The translations under genes were made by a program, and so were the position numbers. A stretch of DNA of 64,000 nt from Mycolicibacter senuensis (GTDB taxonomy: Bacteria > Actinomycetota > Actinomycetes > Mycobacteriales > Mycobacteriaceae), in NCBI RefSeq assembly GCF_002101885.1, contig NZ_LQPS01000033.1, positions 1 to 64,000 on the forward strand, read 5' to 3'. Within the stretch, counting starts at the first letter, position 1. Each line of letters starts with the position of its first letter. Below the pieces are notes generated by a model. The model saw only the letters and a program-made list of their open reading frames with translations, was not told the origin of the DNA and searched no databases. This document shows, in pieces, positions 52,371 through 60,695 of the stretch.

Positions 52371-53594
52371 GTGCTGACGCTCAAGGCAGCCGGGCTGCTC
52401 GACGTCGACTCCGGCGAGATCGTCAGGCCCGGGATCATCCGGGTCGAAGGCGATCGGATCGTCGGGGTCGGCAACGCAGCTGACTCGGCAGACGAGGAGG
52501 TGCTGGACCTCGGCGACCTGATCCTGCTGCCCGGGCTGATGGACATGGAGGTCAACCTGCTGATGGGAGGCCGGGGCGAGAACCCCGGCCTCTCCCAGGT
52601 CCAGGATGACCCGCCGACCCGGGTGCTGCGTGCGGTGGGCAATGCTCGGCGCACCCTGCGGGCCGGCTTCACCACGGTCCGAAACCTCGGACTGTTCGTC
52701 AAGACCGGCGGCTACCTGCTCGATGTGGCACTGGGCAAGGCGATCGACGCCGGCTGGATCGAGGGACCGCGGGTGGTGCCCGCCGGCCACGCGATCACCC
52801 CGACCGGCGGGCACCTGGATCCGACGATGTTCGCGGCGTTCATGCCGGGCGTGCTGGAGCTGACCGTCGAGGAGGGTATCGCCAACGGCGTCGACGAGAT
52901 CCGCAAGGCGGTCCGTTACCAGATCAAACACGGCGCACAGCTGATCAAGGTGTGCTGCTCCGGCGGCGTCATGTCGCTGACCGGGGAGGCCGGCGCACAA
53001 CACTATTCGGACGAAGAACTGCGTGTCATCGTCGACGAGGCACACCGGCGCGGGCTGCGCGTGGCGGCGCACACCCACGGCGCGGAGGCGGTCAAACACG
53101 CGGTGGCGTGTGGGATCGACTGCATCGAGCACGGCTTCCTGATGGACGACGAGGCGATCGCGATGCTCGTCGAGCACGACCGTTTCCTGGTCACCACCCG
53201 GCGGTTGGCCGAGGCGATGGATGTCTCCAAGGCCCCGCCGGTGTTGCAGGCCAAGGCGGCCGAGATGTTCCCCAAGGCGCGCACTTCCATCAAGGCTGCC
53301 TACGAGGCAGGGGTGAAGATCGCCGTCGGCACCGACGCACCCGCGATCCCGCACGGCCGCAACGCCGACGAACTGGTCACCCTGGTGGAGTGGGGCCTGC
53401 CGCCGGCCGCCGTGCTCAAGGCGGCGACGGTGACCGCGGCCGAGCTGATCAACGCCACCGACCGGGGCCGGCTGGCCGAAGGCCTACTCGCAGACATCAT
53501 CGGGGTACCAGGAGATCCGTTGTCCGACATCACCGTTACCCGCAACGTACAGTTCGTCATGAAAGGCGGTCAGGTGTATGTCAACAAGAACTGA
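52371..53594 (+). CDS. amidohydrolase-superfamily protein with altered metal site
   Basis: A 407-residue imidazolonepropionase/prolidase-like amidohydrolase. The barrel is complete: LIKVCCSGGV has the bridging Lys position, AAHTHG and IEHG the two His, and GTDAP the Asp. The first motif, normally D-x-H-x-H after LPGL, is DMEVN here, so both His are replaced (Glu60, Asn62). GTG 52371 is two bases beyond the previous stop. The binuclear metal site must differ or be lost. Confidence 0.78.
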   Translation: MLTLKAAGLLDVDSGEIVRPGIIRVEGDRIVGVGNAADSADEEVLDLGDLILLPGLMDMEVNLLMGGRGENPGLSQVQDDPPTRVLRAVGNARRTLRAGFTTVRNLGLFVKTGGYLLDVALGKAIDAGWIEGPRVVPAGHAITPTGGHLDPTMFAAFMPGVLELTVEEGIANGVDEIRKAVRYQIKHGAQLIKVCCSGGVMSLTGEAGAQHYSDEELRVIVDEAHRRGLRVAAHTHGAEAVKHAVACGIDCIEHGFLMDDEAIAMLVEHDRFLVTTRRLAEAMDVSKAPPVLQAKAAEMFPKARTSIKAAYEAGVKIAVGTDAPAIPHGRNADELVTLVEWGLPPAAVLKAATVTAAELINATDRGRLAEGLLADIIGVPGDPLSDITVTRNVQFVMKGGQVYVNKN

Positions 53595-54000
53595 CGACCT
53601 CGTCGAGATCCAGCAGACGCTGGCCCGCTACGCGGTGACCATCACCCAGGGCGACATCGACGGACTGGTGGCGGTGTTCACCCCGGACGGCACCTACAGC
53701 GCGTTCGGAGAAACCTACTCGCTGGACCGGTTCCCGGTGCTGGTAGACGCCGCCCCCAAAGGCCTGTTCATGACCGGCACCCCGGCGATCGAACTGGACG
53801 GTGACACCGCGACCGGCACGCAGCCGCTGTGCTTCATCGACCACGCCAGCCACGACATGCGCATCGGCTACTACAACGACACCTATGTGCGCACCGCTGA
53901 CGGCTGGCGGCTGCGAACCCGCAAGATGACCTTCATCCGGCGCAGCGGCGCCCACGATGCCGGACGGCCGCACGCAGTCGGCAGGCCCGAAGCGGGATGA
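53578..54000 (+). CDS. SnoaL-like (NTF2-fold) protein
   Basis: A 140-residue NTF2-like protein with the typical start DLVEIQQTLARYAVTITQGDIDGLVAVFTPDGTY and a later GWRLRTRKMTFIRR region. Such proteins are ring-opening cyclases, dehydratases, isomerases or small oxygenase beta subunits. Given the Rieske oxygenase upstream, a beta-subunit-like role is one option. Overlaps the amidohydrolase by 17 bases and the FadE by four. Confidence 0.78.
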   Translation: MSTRTDDLVEIQQTLARYAVTITQGDIDGLVAVFTPDGTYSAFGETYSLDRFPVLVDAAPKGLFMTGTPAIELDGDTATGTQPLCFIDHASHDMRIGYYNDTYVRTADGWRLRTRKMTFIRRSGAHDAGRPHAVGRPEAG

Positions 54001-55118
54001 GTGCGCTGCACGATCCCGCCGAGTTCCGCACCCGACTACGCGCCTGGCTCGACGCCAATGATCTGACGCCGCCCGGGGACGAATCGCTGGAATCGCAGAT
54101 GCGGCAGTTCGCCCGCGTCCAGCGCGCGCTCTACGACGCCGGCTGGGGCCGTTACGGCTGGCCCGAGCGCGCCGGTGGCCTCGGCGGTCCCGACGTGCTG
54201 CGGGCCATCGTCGGCGAGGAGATCGTCGGTCGCCGACTGGCGGAGCCGGGACCATATTCCATGCTCGAGGTGCTCACGCCGACGATGATCGACTACGCCG
54301 GTCCCGAGCTCGCCGCCGAGATGGTCCCCCGACTGCTGCGCGGCGACGAGCAGTGGTGCCAAGGGTTTTCCGAGCCGGGTTCGGGAAGCGACCTGGCTTC
54401 GCTGACCACCCGCGCCAGCCCGCGCGGCGACCAGTGGGTGATCAACGGGCAGAAGGTCTGGACCAGCTTCGCCCAGCACTCGCAACGGTGCATTCTGCTC
54501 ACCCGTACCGGCGACGCGGATACCCCCAACCACCAGGCGATCACGGCGTTCTTCGTCGACGTCGACAGCCCCGGCATCGAGGTGCGGCCGCTGCGGACCA
54601 TGCACGGCGTCGACGAGTTCTGCGAGGTCTACTTCGACGATGTGGTCGTCGACGGCTCACGGATGCTGGGCAAACCCGGTGACGGGTGGCAGCTCGCCAT
54701 GGACCTGTTGCCCTATGAGCGGTCCACCTGTTTCTGGCAGCGCATCGCCTACCTGTACTCACGCTTCGACGCGCTGATCGCCGCGGTGAAGCGCCGGGGC
54801 GCCGAGATCGACAACGACCTGGGCGCGGTGTATCTGGCGCTGCACACCTTGCGCTGCCGCTCCCGCGCCACCCAGCACCGGCTGGCCGACGGCCATCGGC
54901 TGGGCGCGGAGACCTCGATCGACAAGGTGCTGCTGGCCGCCGCCGAACAGCTGCTCTACGACACCGCGCGCGAATTGCTGCCGGGCACCATCGAGCTGAC
55001 CGAGGGCGAATGGCGCACCGAGTACCTGTACTCGAGGGCCGCCACCATCTACGGCGGCACCGCCGAGGTGCAACGCAACATCATCGCCCGCCGCCTGCTG
55101 GACCTCGGGAAGGAGTGA
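53997..55118 (+). CDS. acyl-CoA dehydrogenase (FadE family)
   Basis: A 373-residue acyl-CoA dehydrogenase. The middle domain carries WCQGFSEPGSGSDLASL and WVINGQKVWTSFA. The C-terminus ends IYGGTAEVQRNIIARRLL. It is followed two bases later by a shorter family member. Together they probably form a heterotetramer of the steroid side-chain type. It overlaps the SnoaL-like gene by four bases (ATGA). Confidence 0.9.
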   Translation: MSALHDPAEFRTRLRAWLDANDLTPPGDESLESQMRQFARVQRALYDAGWGRYGWPERAGGLGGPDVLRAIVGEEIVGRRLAEPGPYSMLEVLTPTMIDYAGPELAAEMVPRLLRGDEQWCQGFSEPGSGSDLASLTTRASPRGDQWVINGQKVWTSFAQHSQRCILLTRTGDADTPNHQAITAFFVDVDSPGIEVRPLRTMHGVDEFCEVYFDDVVVDGSRMLGKPGDGWQLAMDLLPYERSTCFWQRIAYLYSRFDALIAAVKRRGAEIDNDLGAVYLALHTLRCRSRATQHRLADGHRLGAETSIDKVLLAAAEQLLYDTARELLPGTIELTEGEWRTEYLYSRAATIYGGTAEVQRNIIARRLLDLGKE

Positions 55119-55120
55119 CG

Positions 55121-55924
55121 ATGTCCACCGATATCGACGCGGCATCACTGGCCCTGTTGGAGGGCACCCTCCGCAAGACCATGCTGGGATGCTCCGGCGC
55201 CGAGCTGGACCACGCCCTGGCCGAACTCGGTTGGGCGGAAATGCTTTCCGAGAACCCGGATCTGGCGATCCCGCTGGTGTTCCGGCTGCTCGGCGAGACG
55301 GGTGCACACGCATCGGTGCTCAACGACGTCATCCTGGAGACCATCGGTGGCCTGCCCGGCGGCACGCCGCCGATGCCCTATGCCGGTGGCCGCTGGGTGA
55401 TCTGGGAACGCGACCGGCCCGAGGGTGATGGCGCCCTCGGCGGGCTTCCGCTGCGCGAGGTCCCCGACGGCGAACTGATGCGACTCGGCGAGGCGCGTCG
55501 CGCGGTGTGCTGGTGGCTGATCGGCTCGGCGCGGGCAATGCTCGCCCTGGCCCGCCAACACGCGCTGGACCGGGTGCAGTTCGGCAAGCCGATCGCGTCC
55601 TTCCAGGCCATCCGGCACCGGCTCGCCGAGACCCTGGTGGCCATCGAAGGGGCCGAGGCGACCTTGACGGTGCTGACCGTGGAAAGCCCGGACCTGTCCT
55701 CGATGCTGGCCAAGGCCGCCGCCGGGAAGGCCGCGCTGACCGCGGCCAAGCACTGCCAGCAGGTGCTGGGCGGCATCGGGTTCACCGCCGAGCACGACCT
55801 GCATCGCCACATCGAGCGGGTGCTGGTGCTCGACGGCCTGCTCGGCGGTTCTCGCGAGCTGACCCGCCGGGTCGGCGGCGGTCTGCGGGCCCGCGGCTCA
55901 GCGCCGCGGCTGGCGCAGCTCTAG
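55121..55924 (+). CDS. short acyl-CoA dehydrogenase-family subunit (FadE partner)
   Basis: At 267 residues, well below the usual 340-390. The C-terminal helical domain is present (ALDRVQFGKPIASFQAIRHRLAETL and GGIGFTAEHDLHRHI), but much of the N-terminal and beta domains is missing. ATG 55121 comes after AAGGAGTGACG. It is best seen as the second subunit of the preceding FadE. The last 20 residues are low in complexity. Confidence 0.82.
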   Translation: MSTDIDAASLALLEGTLRKTMLGCSGAELDHALAELGWAEMLSENPDLAIPLVFRLLGETGAHASVLNDVILETIGGLPGGTPPMPYAGGRWVIWERDRPEGDGALGGLPLREVPDGELMRLGEARRAVCWWLIGSARAMLALARQHALDRVQFGKPIASFQAIRHRLAETLVAIEGAEATLTVLTVESPDLSSMLAKAAAGKAALTAAKHCQQVLGGIGFTAEHDLHRHIERVLVLDGLLGGSRELTRRVGGGLRARGSAPRLAQL

Positions 55925-55950
55925 GCCTGCTCTAGGCCGCCGCCGGGCAC

Positions 55951-57126
55951 TCAGCCCCGCGGCAGGCCCAACACCCGTTGCGCGATGATGTTGCGCTGGA
56001 TCTCCGACGTGCCACCGGCGATGGTCCCCGAGAAGCTGCGCAGGTAGCGATCGAACCACCCCGCGGTCGCGTAGTCCTCGTTCATCGGCATGTAGGTCCC
56101 CGAGCTGCCCGGGTGTACCAGGGCGCTGCTGCCGGCCGCGTCGAGTGTGTGCTCGGCCGCGGTCTGCACCGCCTCGGAGCCCAGCAGCTTCAGCACCGAC
56201 AGCGCGGGCACGTCCTGCTCGCCGCGGGCCGCCTGAGCCAGAGCCACCGAGCCGAGCAGCTGCAGCGCCTGGTTGTCCATCAGCAACGTCGCGAAGCGGT
56301 CGCGGTTCAGCGCTCCGGCCGGCCGGAAGTCGTGGATCAGGTCGCGCAGCCGGTCGGCGAAGCTCATCCACAACAGGGTGCGTTCGTGCCCCAGCGAGCC
56401 GTTGGCCACCCCCCAGCCGCCGTTGAGCGGCCCGACCAGGTTCTCGGCGGGGACCACTACGTCGCTGAAGAACACTTCGTTGAAATCGACGTCGTCGTGG
56501 TCGCACGCCGAAGCGAACGGCCGCCGCACCACCCCGGGGGCGTCGGTCGGGATCAGCAAGACGCTGATGCCCTTGTGTTTGGGGGCGTCCGGGTCGGTCC
56601 GCACGAAGGTCAACAGCACGTCGGCGTCGTGGGCGCCCGAGGTCCACACCTTCTGACCGTTGACCACGAAGTTGTCGCCGTCCAGCACCGCGCGCGTCTG
56701 CAATCCGGCCAGGTCCGAGCCGGCACCCGGCTCGCTCATGCCCAGCGACGCGGTGATCTCCGCACGCAGGATCGGGACGGCCCATCGCCGCTTCTGCTCA
56801 TCGGTGCCGAACGACAGCAGCGATGCCGCGATGATGCCCACTCCCTGCGGGTTGAAGCTGGGGTAGATCCGCCGGCGCGACAACTCCTCGGAGTGCACGT
56901 ACTGCTGCAGGATCGTGGCATTGCGGCCGCCGTATTCCGGCGGGTTGCCGGGCAGCAGCCAGCCGTTGTCGAACAGCAGCCGCTGCCAGCGCCGCGCCCA
57001 TTCCGGGACGTGGGAGCACGACCGGGACCGCTCGATCGCCTCGGCGTCGGTGGGCAGATGTTCGTCGAGGAACGCCGAGAACTCCGCCCGGAAATTCTCG
57101 ACGTCGGAATCAAAGGCCAGTTGCAC
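55951..57126 (-). CDS. acyl-CoA dehydrogenase (FadE family), paralogue of 33825-35000
   Basis: A 391-residue acyl-CoA dehydrogenase of the same length as the copy at 33825 and very close to it. Shared stretches include WARRWQRLLFDNGWLLPGNPP, ITASLGMSEP and NGQKVWTSGAHDADVL. GTIAGGTSEIQRNIIAQRVLG closes the protein. It has no partner subunit beside it. GTG 57126 is chosen for its spacing from GAGGAG. It is divergent from the TetR gene, with a perfect operator between them. Confidence 0.9.
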   Translation of the reverse strand: MQLAFDSDVENFRAEFSAFLDEHLPTDAEAIERSRSCSHVPEWARRWQRLLFDNGWLLPGNPPEYGGRNATILQQYVHSEELSRRRIYPSFNPQGVGIIAASLLSFGTDEQKRRWAVPILRAEITASLGMSEPGAGSDLAGLQTRAVLDGDNFVVNGQKVWTSGAHDADVLLTFVRTDPDAPKHKGISVLLIPTDAPGVVRRPFASACDHDDVDFNEVFFSDVVVPAENLVGPLNGGWGVANGSLGHERTLLWMSFADRLRDLIHDFRPAGALNRDRFATLLMDNQALQLLGSVALAQAARGEQDVPALSVLKLLGSEAVQTAAEHTLDAAGSSALVHPGSSGTYMPMNEDYATAGWFDRYLRSFSGTIAGGTSEIQRNIIAQRVLGLPRG

Positions 57127-57209
57127 CGACACTCCTCAGCTCGGGCGTCCCGGGCTCTCCATCCGGACCGGCTCGGATGTTGCGAGTCCGCTTCCCTAGA
57201 CGCAGCGAT

Positions 57210-57224
57210 GAGAATATCATTCTC
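57210..57224. promoter_or_regulatory. perfect operator-like palindrome (GAGAAT-ATC-ATTCTC)
   Basis: Perfect six-base arms around a three-base spacer, in the divergent region between the FadE and the TetR gene. This placement suits autoregulation by the TetR protein together with control of the FadE. Confidence 0.76.
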
Positions 57225-57345
57225 GAATGGAGAAGTTGCGATCTCAGAATCGTCAGCGCCAACCCGGTGTGGCGCGGCGCCGGCTGGTTACCGTCCAGTA
57301 CAGTTGCGCTGTGCCTCGCCTACCGCACACCCGCCCGGAGTGCCG

Positions 57346-57999
57346 GTGACCAGCCCGAGCGAAGAACCCGCCTGGAAGCAGCGCGCGGTCGAACGCTCCA
57401 TCAAGACAGCGAAAATCCGCGCGGCACAACGGGTCCAACGGTTCCTGGACGCCGCCCAGTCGATCATCATCGAAAATGGCAGCACCGACTTCACCGTGCA
57501 GGAGGTCGTCGACCGCTCGCGGCAGTCACTGCGCAGCTTCTACCTGCAGTTCGACGGCAAGCACGAGCTGCTGCTGGCACTGTTCGAGGACGCCCTGAGT
57601 CGCGCGGCCGAACAGATCCGCGCCGCGGCGGCCAATTACACCGATCCGTTGGAACGCCTCAAGGTCGCGGTGGAGTTGCTGTTCGAGTCGTCGCGGCCCG
57701 ACCCGGCGGCCAAACGGCCGCTGTTCACCGACTTCGCCCCGAGCCTGCTGCTGACCCACCCCGCCGAGGTCAAGGTCGCCCACACCCCGCTGTTGGCGTT
57801 GCTCACCGAGCTGACCGAAGACGCGGCCGCCGCCGGACGGTTGCGCGCCGGCTCCAATCCCCGACGGGTGGCGGCGATGATCATGCAGACGGTCATGTTC
57901 AATGCCCAATCCAGCCCGGCCTCAACGGATCCGGCGGTCAAACCGCTGACCGCCGACGAGGTGTGGGACTTCTGCGCGAACGGCTTCGCGCGCAGCTGA
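57346..57999 (+). CDS. TetR-family transcriptional regulator
   Basis: About 217 residues. An N-terminal helix-turn-helix lies at residues 27-73 (RFLDAAQSIIIENGSTDFTV, then EVVDRSRQSLRSFYLQFDGK). A ligand-binding helical domain follows (about 80-205). GTG 57346 is preceded by CGGAG; the reading frame is open much further upstream but crosses the promoter. A perfect GAGAAT-N3-ATTCTC palindrome lies 122 bases upstream. It is the only TetR gene in the window and the best candidate to bind that operator family, but this is inference. Confidence 0.85.
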   Translation: MTSPSEEPAWKQRAVERSIKTAKIRAAQRVQRFLDAAQSIIIENGSTDFTVQEVVDRSRQSLRSFYLQFDGKHELLLALFEDALSRAAEQIRAAAANYTDPLERLKVAVELLFESSRPDPAAKRPLFTDFAPSLLLTHPAEVKVAHTPLLALLTELTEDAAAAGRLRAGSNPRRVAAMIMQTVMFNAQSSPASTDPAVKPLTADEVWDFCANGFARS

Positions 58000-58002
58000 T
58001 CG

Positions 58003-58019
58003 ACCGGGCCCGGCCCGGT
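58003..58019 (+). terminator. possible hairpin terminator after the TetR gene
   Basis: ACCGGGC-CCG-GCCCGGT forms a seven-base-pair, three-base-loop hairpin right after the TetR stop. It has no T-run, so it would be a weak or Rho-assisted terminator. Confidence 0.35.
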
Positions 58020-58147
58020 TCGCCCGCACGCTGATCGTCGGCGGCGGGCCGGACCAGTCCGCACTTCCGAACCCTGGACTTCCCCTCGTGAAGCGCATAA
58101 CCTCATGCTGCGAACCTAATTTTCAAAAATCGAGAAGAGGATTACCC

Positions 58148-59605
58148 ATGTCGGTGCGCACGGTGCTGGACGACATTCGGAAAGTCCCCGGTACCGGTGA
58201 CGTGATCCCGATCATCGATCCGGCCACCGAAGAGCAACTCACCGAGTTCACCGACTGCGGACCCGAAGCCGTCAACGACGCCGTCGCTCGCGCCAAGGCC
58301 ACCGCCGAGTCCGGGGTGTGGTCGCAGATGGCCGACTACGACCGGGCCCGGGTGCTGTGGCGGATCGCCGACCTGATCGACGAGAACGCCGAGATCCTCG
58401 CCGAACTCGAGTCCGTCAACGCGGGTATCCCCGCCTCCCAGGCCGCCATCATCACCAAGGTCGGCTCGGAGTGGTTCCGCTACTACGCCGGTTGGTGCAC
58501 CAAGATCGATGGCATCGCGCGCGACGTGAACACCGGCGGCCTGACCGGCATCGAGTCGCACCAGCACGTCTACACGCTGCGCGAGCCCTATGACGTGGTG
58601 GGGCTGATCTTCCCGTGGAACGGCCCGGTCTTCAATTTCTGCGCCAAGCTGGCCCCATCGCTGGCCGCCGGTTGCAGCAGTGTCGTCAAGCCGGCCGAGG
58701 AGACCCCGCTGTCGGCGCTGGTGCTGAACCGCATCCTGAGCGAGGCCGGCGTGCCCGACGGCGTGGTCAACATGGTGCTGGGCTACGGCCACACCGCCGG
58801 CGCGGCGATCACCGCGCATCCCGACGTGGACAAGGTCGCGTTCACCGGGTCCACCGAGGTCGGCCGGGAGATCGTACGGGCCTCGGCCGGAAGCAATCTC
58901 AACAAGGTGACCCTGGAGCTCGGCGGCAAGTCTCCGGTGCTCATCTACGACGACGCCGACCTCGACATGGCCATCACCATGGCCTCGTTCGGCACGTTTG
59001 TGCACTCCGGACAGGCGTGCGTGTGCGGCTCGCGCATCTTCGCCCAGCGCGGCGTCTACGAGCGGGTCGTGGAGGGCGTCGCCAACATGGCCAACAGCAT
59101 GCAGCTCGGCGGGCCCCGCGACGACGGCGTCATGGTCGGCCCGCTGATCAGCCAGAAGCAGCTCACCCGGGTGCTCGGCTACCTGGAGCAGGGCAAGTCC
59201 GACGGCAACGAGCTCGTGACCGGCGGGCACCGGCTGGACCGCAAGGGCTACTTCGTGCACCCCACCGTCGTCACAGGCGTCGACCCCGACTCCAGCCGGC
59301 TGTTCCAGGAGGAGATCTTCGGGCCGGTGGTCACGATCCTGCCGTTCGACGACGACGACGAGGCGATCGCGCTGGCCAACAACAGCAGCTACGGGCTGGC
59401 CGCCACCGCGTGGACGTCCAACCTGGGCCGGGCGCACCGGCTGGCCAAGCGGCTCAAGGCCGGAACGGTGGGGTTGAACTGTCAGATGCAGTTCGACCAC
59501 TCGATGCCGTTCGGCGGGTACAAGCAATCCGGCTGGGGCTACGAGTCCGGCAAGGCCGGTATCGAGACCTATCTCCAGACGAAGGTCGTCTGGGCGCAGA
59601 TGTAG
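58148..59605 (+). CDS. NAD(P)-dependent aldehyde dehydrogenase
   Basis: A 485-residue aldehyde dehydrogenase with IFPWNGPVFNFCAKLAPSL, the FTGSTEVGREIV cofactor loop, LELGGKSPVLI (catalytic Glu), HSGQACVCGSR (catalytic Cys) and PFGGYKQSGWGYE. ATG 58148 follows AAGAGGATT. The upstream region is comparatively AT-rich and looks like a promoter, but the GAGAAT operator is not present. Followed by the DapB-like gene 19 bases downstream. Confidence 0.88.
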   Translation: MSVRTVLDDIRKVPGTGDVIPIIDPATEEQLTEFTDCGPEAVNDAVARAKATAESGVWSQMADYDRARVLWRIADLIDENAEILAELESVNAGIPASQAAIITKVGSEWFRYYAGWCTKIDGIARDVNTGGLTGIESHQHVYTLREPYDVVGLIFPWNGPVFNFCAKLAPSLAAGCSSVVKPAEETPLSALVLNRILSEAGVPDGVVNMVLGYGHTAGAAITAHPDVDKVAFTGSTEVGREIVRASAGSNLNKVTLELGGKSPVLIYDDADLDMAITMASFGTFVHSGQACVCGSRIFAQRGVYERVVEGVANMANSMQLGGPRDDGVMVGPLISQKQLTRVLGYLEQGKSDGNELVTGGHRLDRKGYFVHPTVVTGVDPDSSRLFQEEIFGPVVTILPFDDDDEAIALANNSSYGLAATAWTSNLGRAHRLAKRLKAGTVGLNCQMQFDHSMPFGGYKQSGWGYESGKAGIETYLQTKVVWAQM

Positions 59606-59624
59606 GCAAGACAAGGTGATACAT

Positions 59625-60695
59625 ATGGCGACCGTCCCCTATCGGATCGTCCAGTGGACGACGGGCAACGTCGGCAAGAGTTCCGTCCGGGCGATCGCCG
59701 CCAGTCCCGACTACGAACTCGTCGGAGCGTTCGCATGGTCTGATGACAAGGTCGGCCGCGACGCGGGCGAACTGGTCGGCATCGATCCGCTCGGGATCCC
59801 GGCCACCAACGACACCGCGGCGCTGCTGGCACTGAAGCCCGACTGCGTGGTCTACAACCCGATGTGGATCAACGTCGACGAACTGGTGGAGATCCTGTCG
59901 GCGGGCGTCAACGTCGTGACGTCGGCGTCGTTCATCACCGGTCACAACCTCGGCGACGACCGGGCCCGCCTCGAGGAGGCGTGCCGCAAGGGCGGCGCCA
60001 CGCTGTTCGGTTCCGGCGTCAGCCCGGGCTTCGCCGAACTGCTGGCCATCGTGGCGGCGACGGCCTGCGACCGGGTCGACAAGATCACCATCACCGAAAC
60101 GGCCGACACCACGCTCTACGACTCCCCCGACACCGAGCGTCCGGTGGGCTTCGGCGCCGCCATCGACGACCCGGACCTGGCGCCGATGGCCGGCAAGGGC
60201 ACCGCGGTGTTCGCCGAGGCGGTGCAGCTGGTCGCGGACGCGATCGGCGTCGAGCTCGACGAGATCACCTGTGTGTCCGAATACGCGCAGACCACCGAAG
60301 ATCTGGCGATGGCGTCGTGGACCATCCCGGCGGGCCACGTCGCGGGTGTGTTCGCCAGCTGGCGGGGCATCGCGGGCGGCGAGACGGTGATCGACATCAA
60401 TGTGCGGTGGCGCAAAGGCCAGACGCTGCAACCAGATTGGCAGCTCGACGGGGACGGCTGGAAGATCACCATCGACGGCCGCCCGACGGTCAACATGCAG
60501 GTCGGTTTCACACCGCCGCCGGACATGATCGCCTCGGCGACGTCGATCGACGATTTCTTCGAGCTCGGCCACATCATGACCGCGATGCCGCCGATCAATG
60601 CCATCCCGGCGGTGGTGGCCGCCGAACCGGGCATCGCCACCTACAACGACCTGCCGCTGCACCTGCCGCGCTGGCCGGCCCGCAACCGGACCTAG
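59625..60695 (+). CDS. DapB-like (dihydrodipicolinate reductase-type) NAD(P) dehydrogenase
   Basis: A 356-residue Rossmann protein opening with YRIVQWTTGNVGKSSVRAI, then ELVGAFAWSDDKVGRDAGEL, as in 2,4-diaminopentanoate dehydrogenase and related mycobacterial proteins annotated as dihydrodipicolinate reductase. FGSGVSPGFAELL is a family mark. True lysine synthesis is unlikely, since the length and the catalytic-domain sequence differ from DapB. ATG 59625 follows AAGGTGA. The stop overlaps the convergent GTPase stop in CTAG. Confidence 0.82.
   Translation: MATVPYRIVQWTTGNVGKSSVRAIAASPDYELVGAFAWSDDKVGRDAGELVGIDPLGIPATNDTAALLALKPDCVVYNPMWINVDELVEILSAGVNVVTSASFITGHNLGDDRARLEEACRKGGATLFGSGVSPGFAELLAIVAATACDRVDKITITETADTTLYDSPDTERPVGFGAAIDDPDLAPMAGKGTAVFAEAVQLVADAIGVELDEITCVSEYAQTTEDLAMASWTIPAGHVAGVFASWRGIAGGETVIDINVRWRKGQTLQPDWQLDGDGWKITIDGRPTVNMQVGFTPPPDMIASATSIDDFFELGHIMTAMPPINAIPAVVAAEPGIATYNDLPLHLPRWPARNRT

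Noticed and set aside
55921..55941. CTAGGCCTGCTCTAGGCC as a hairpin terminator between convergent FadE genes
   Set aside because: Only five bases pair and no T-run is present; too weak to call.
55940..57345. A long plus-strand frame reaching into the TetR gene
   Set aside because: It runs antisense through the FadE gene and across the divergent promoter. The TetR domain itself starts about 25 residues after GTG 57346.
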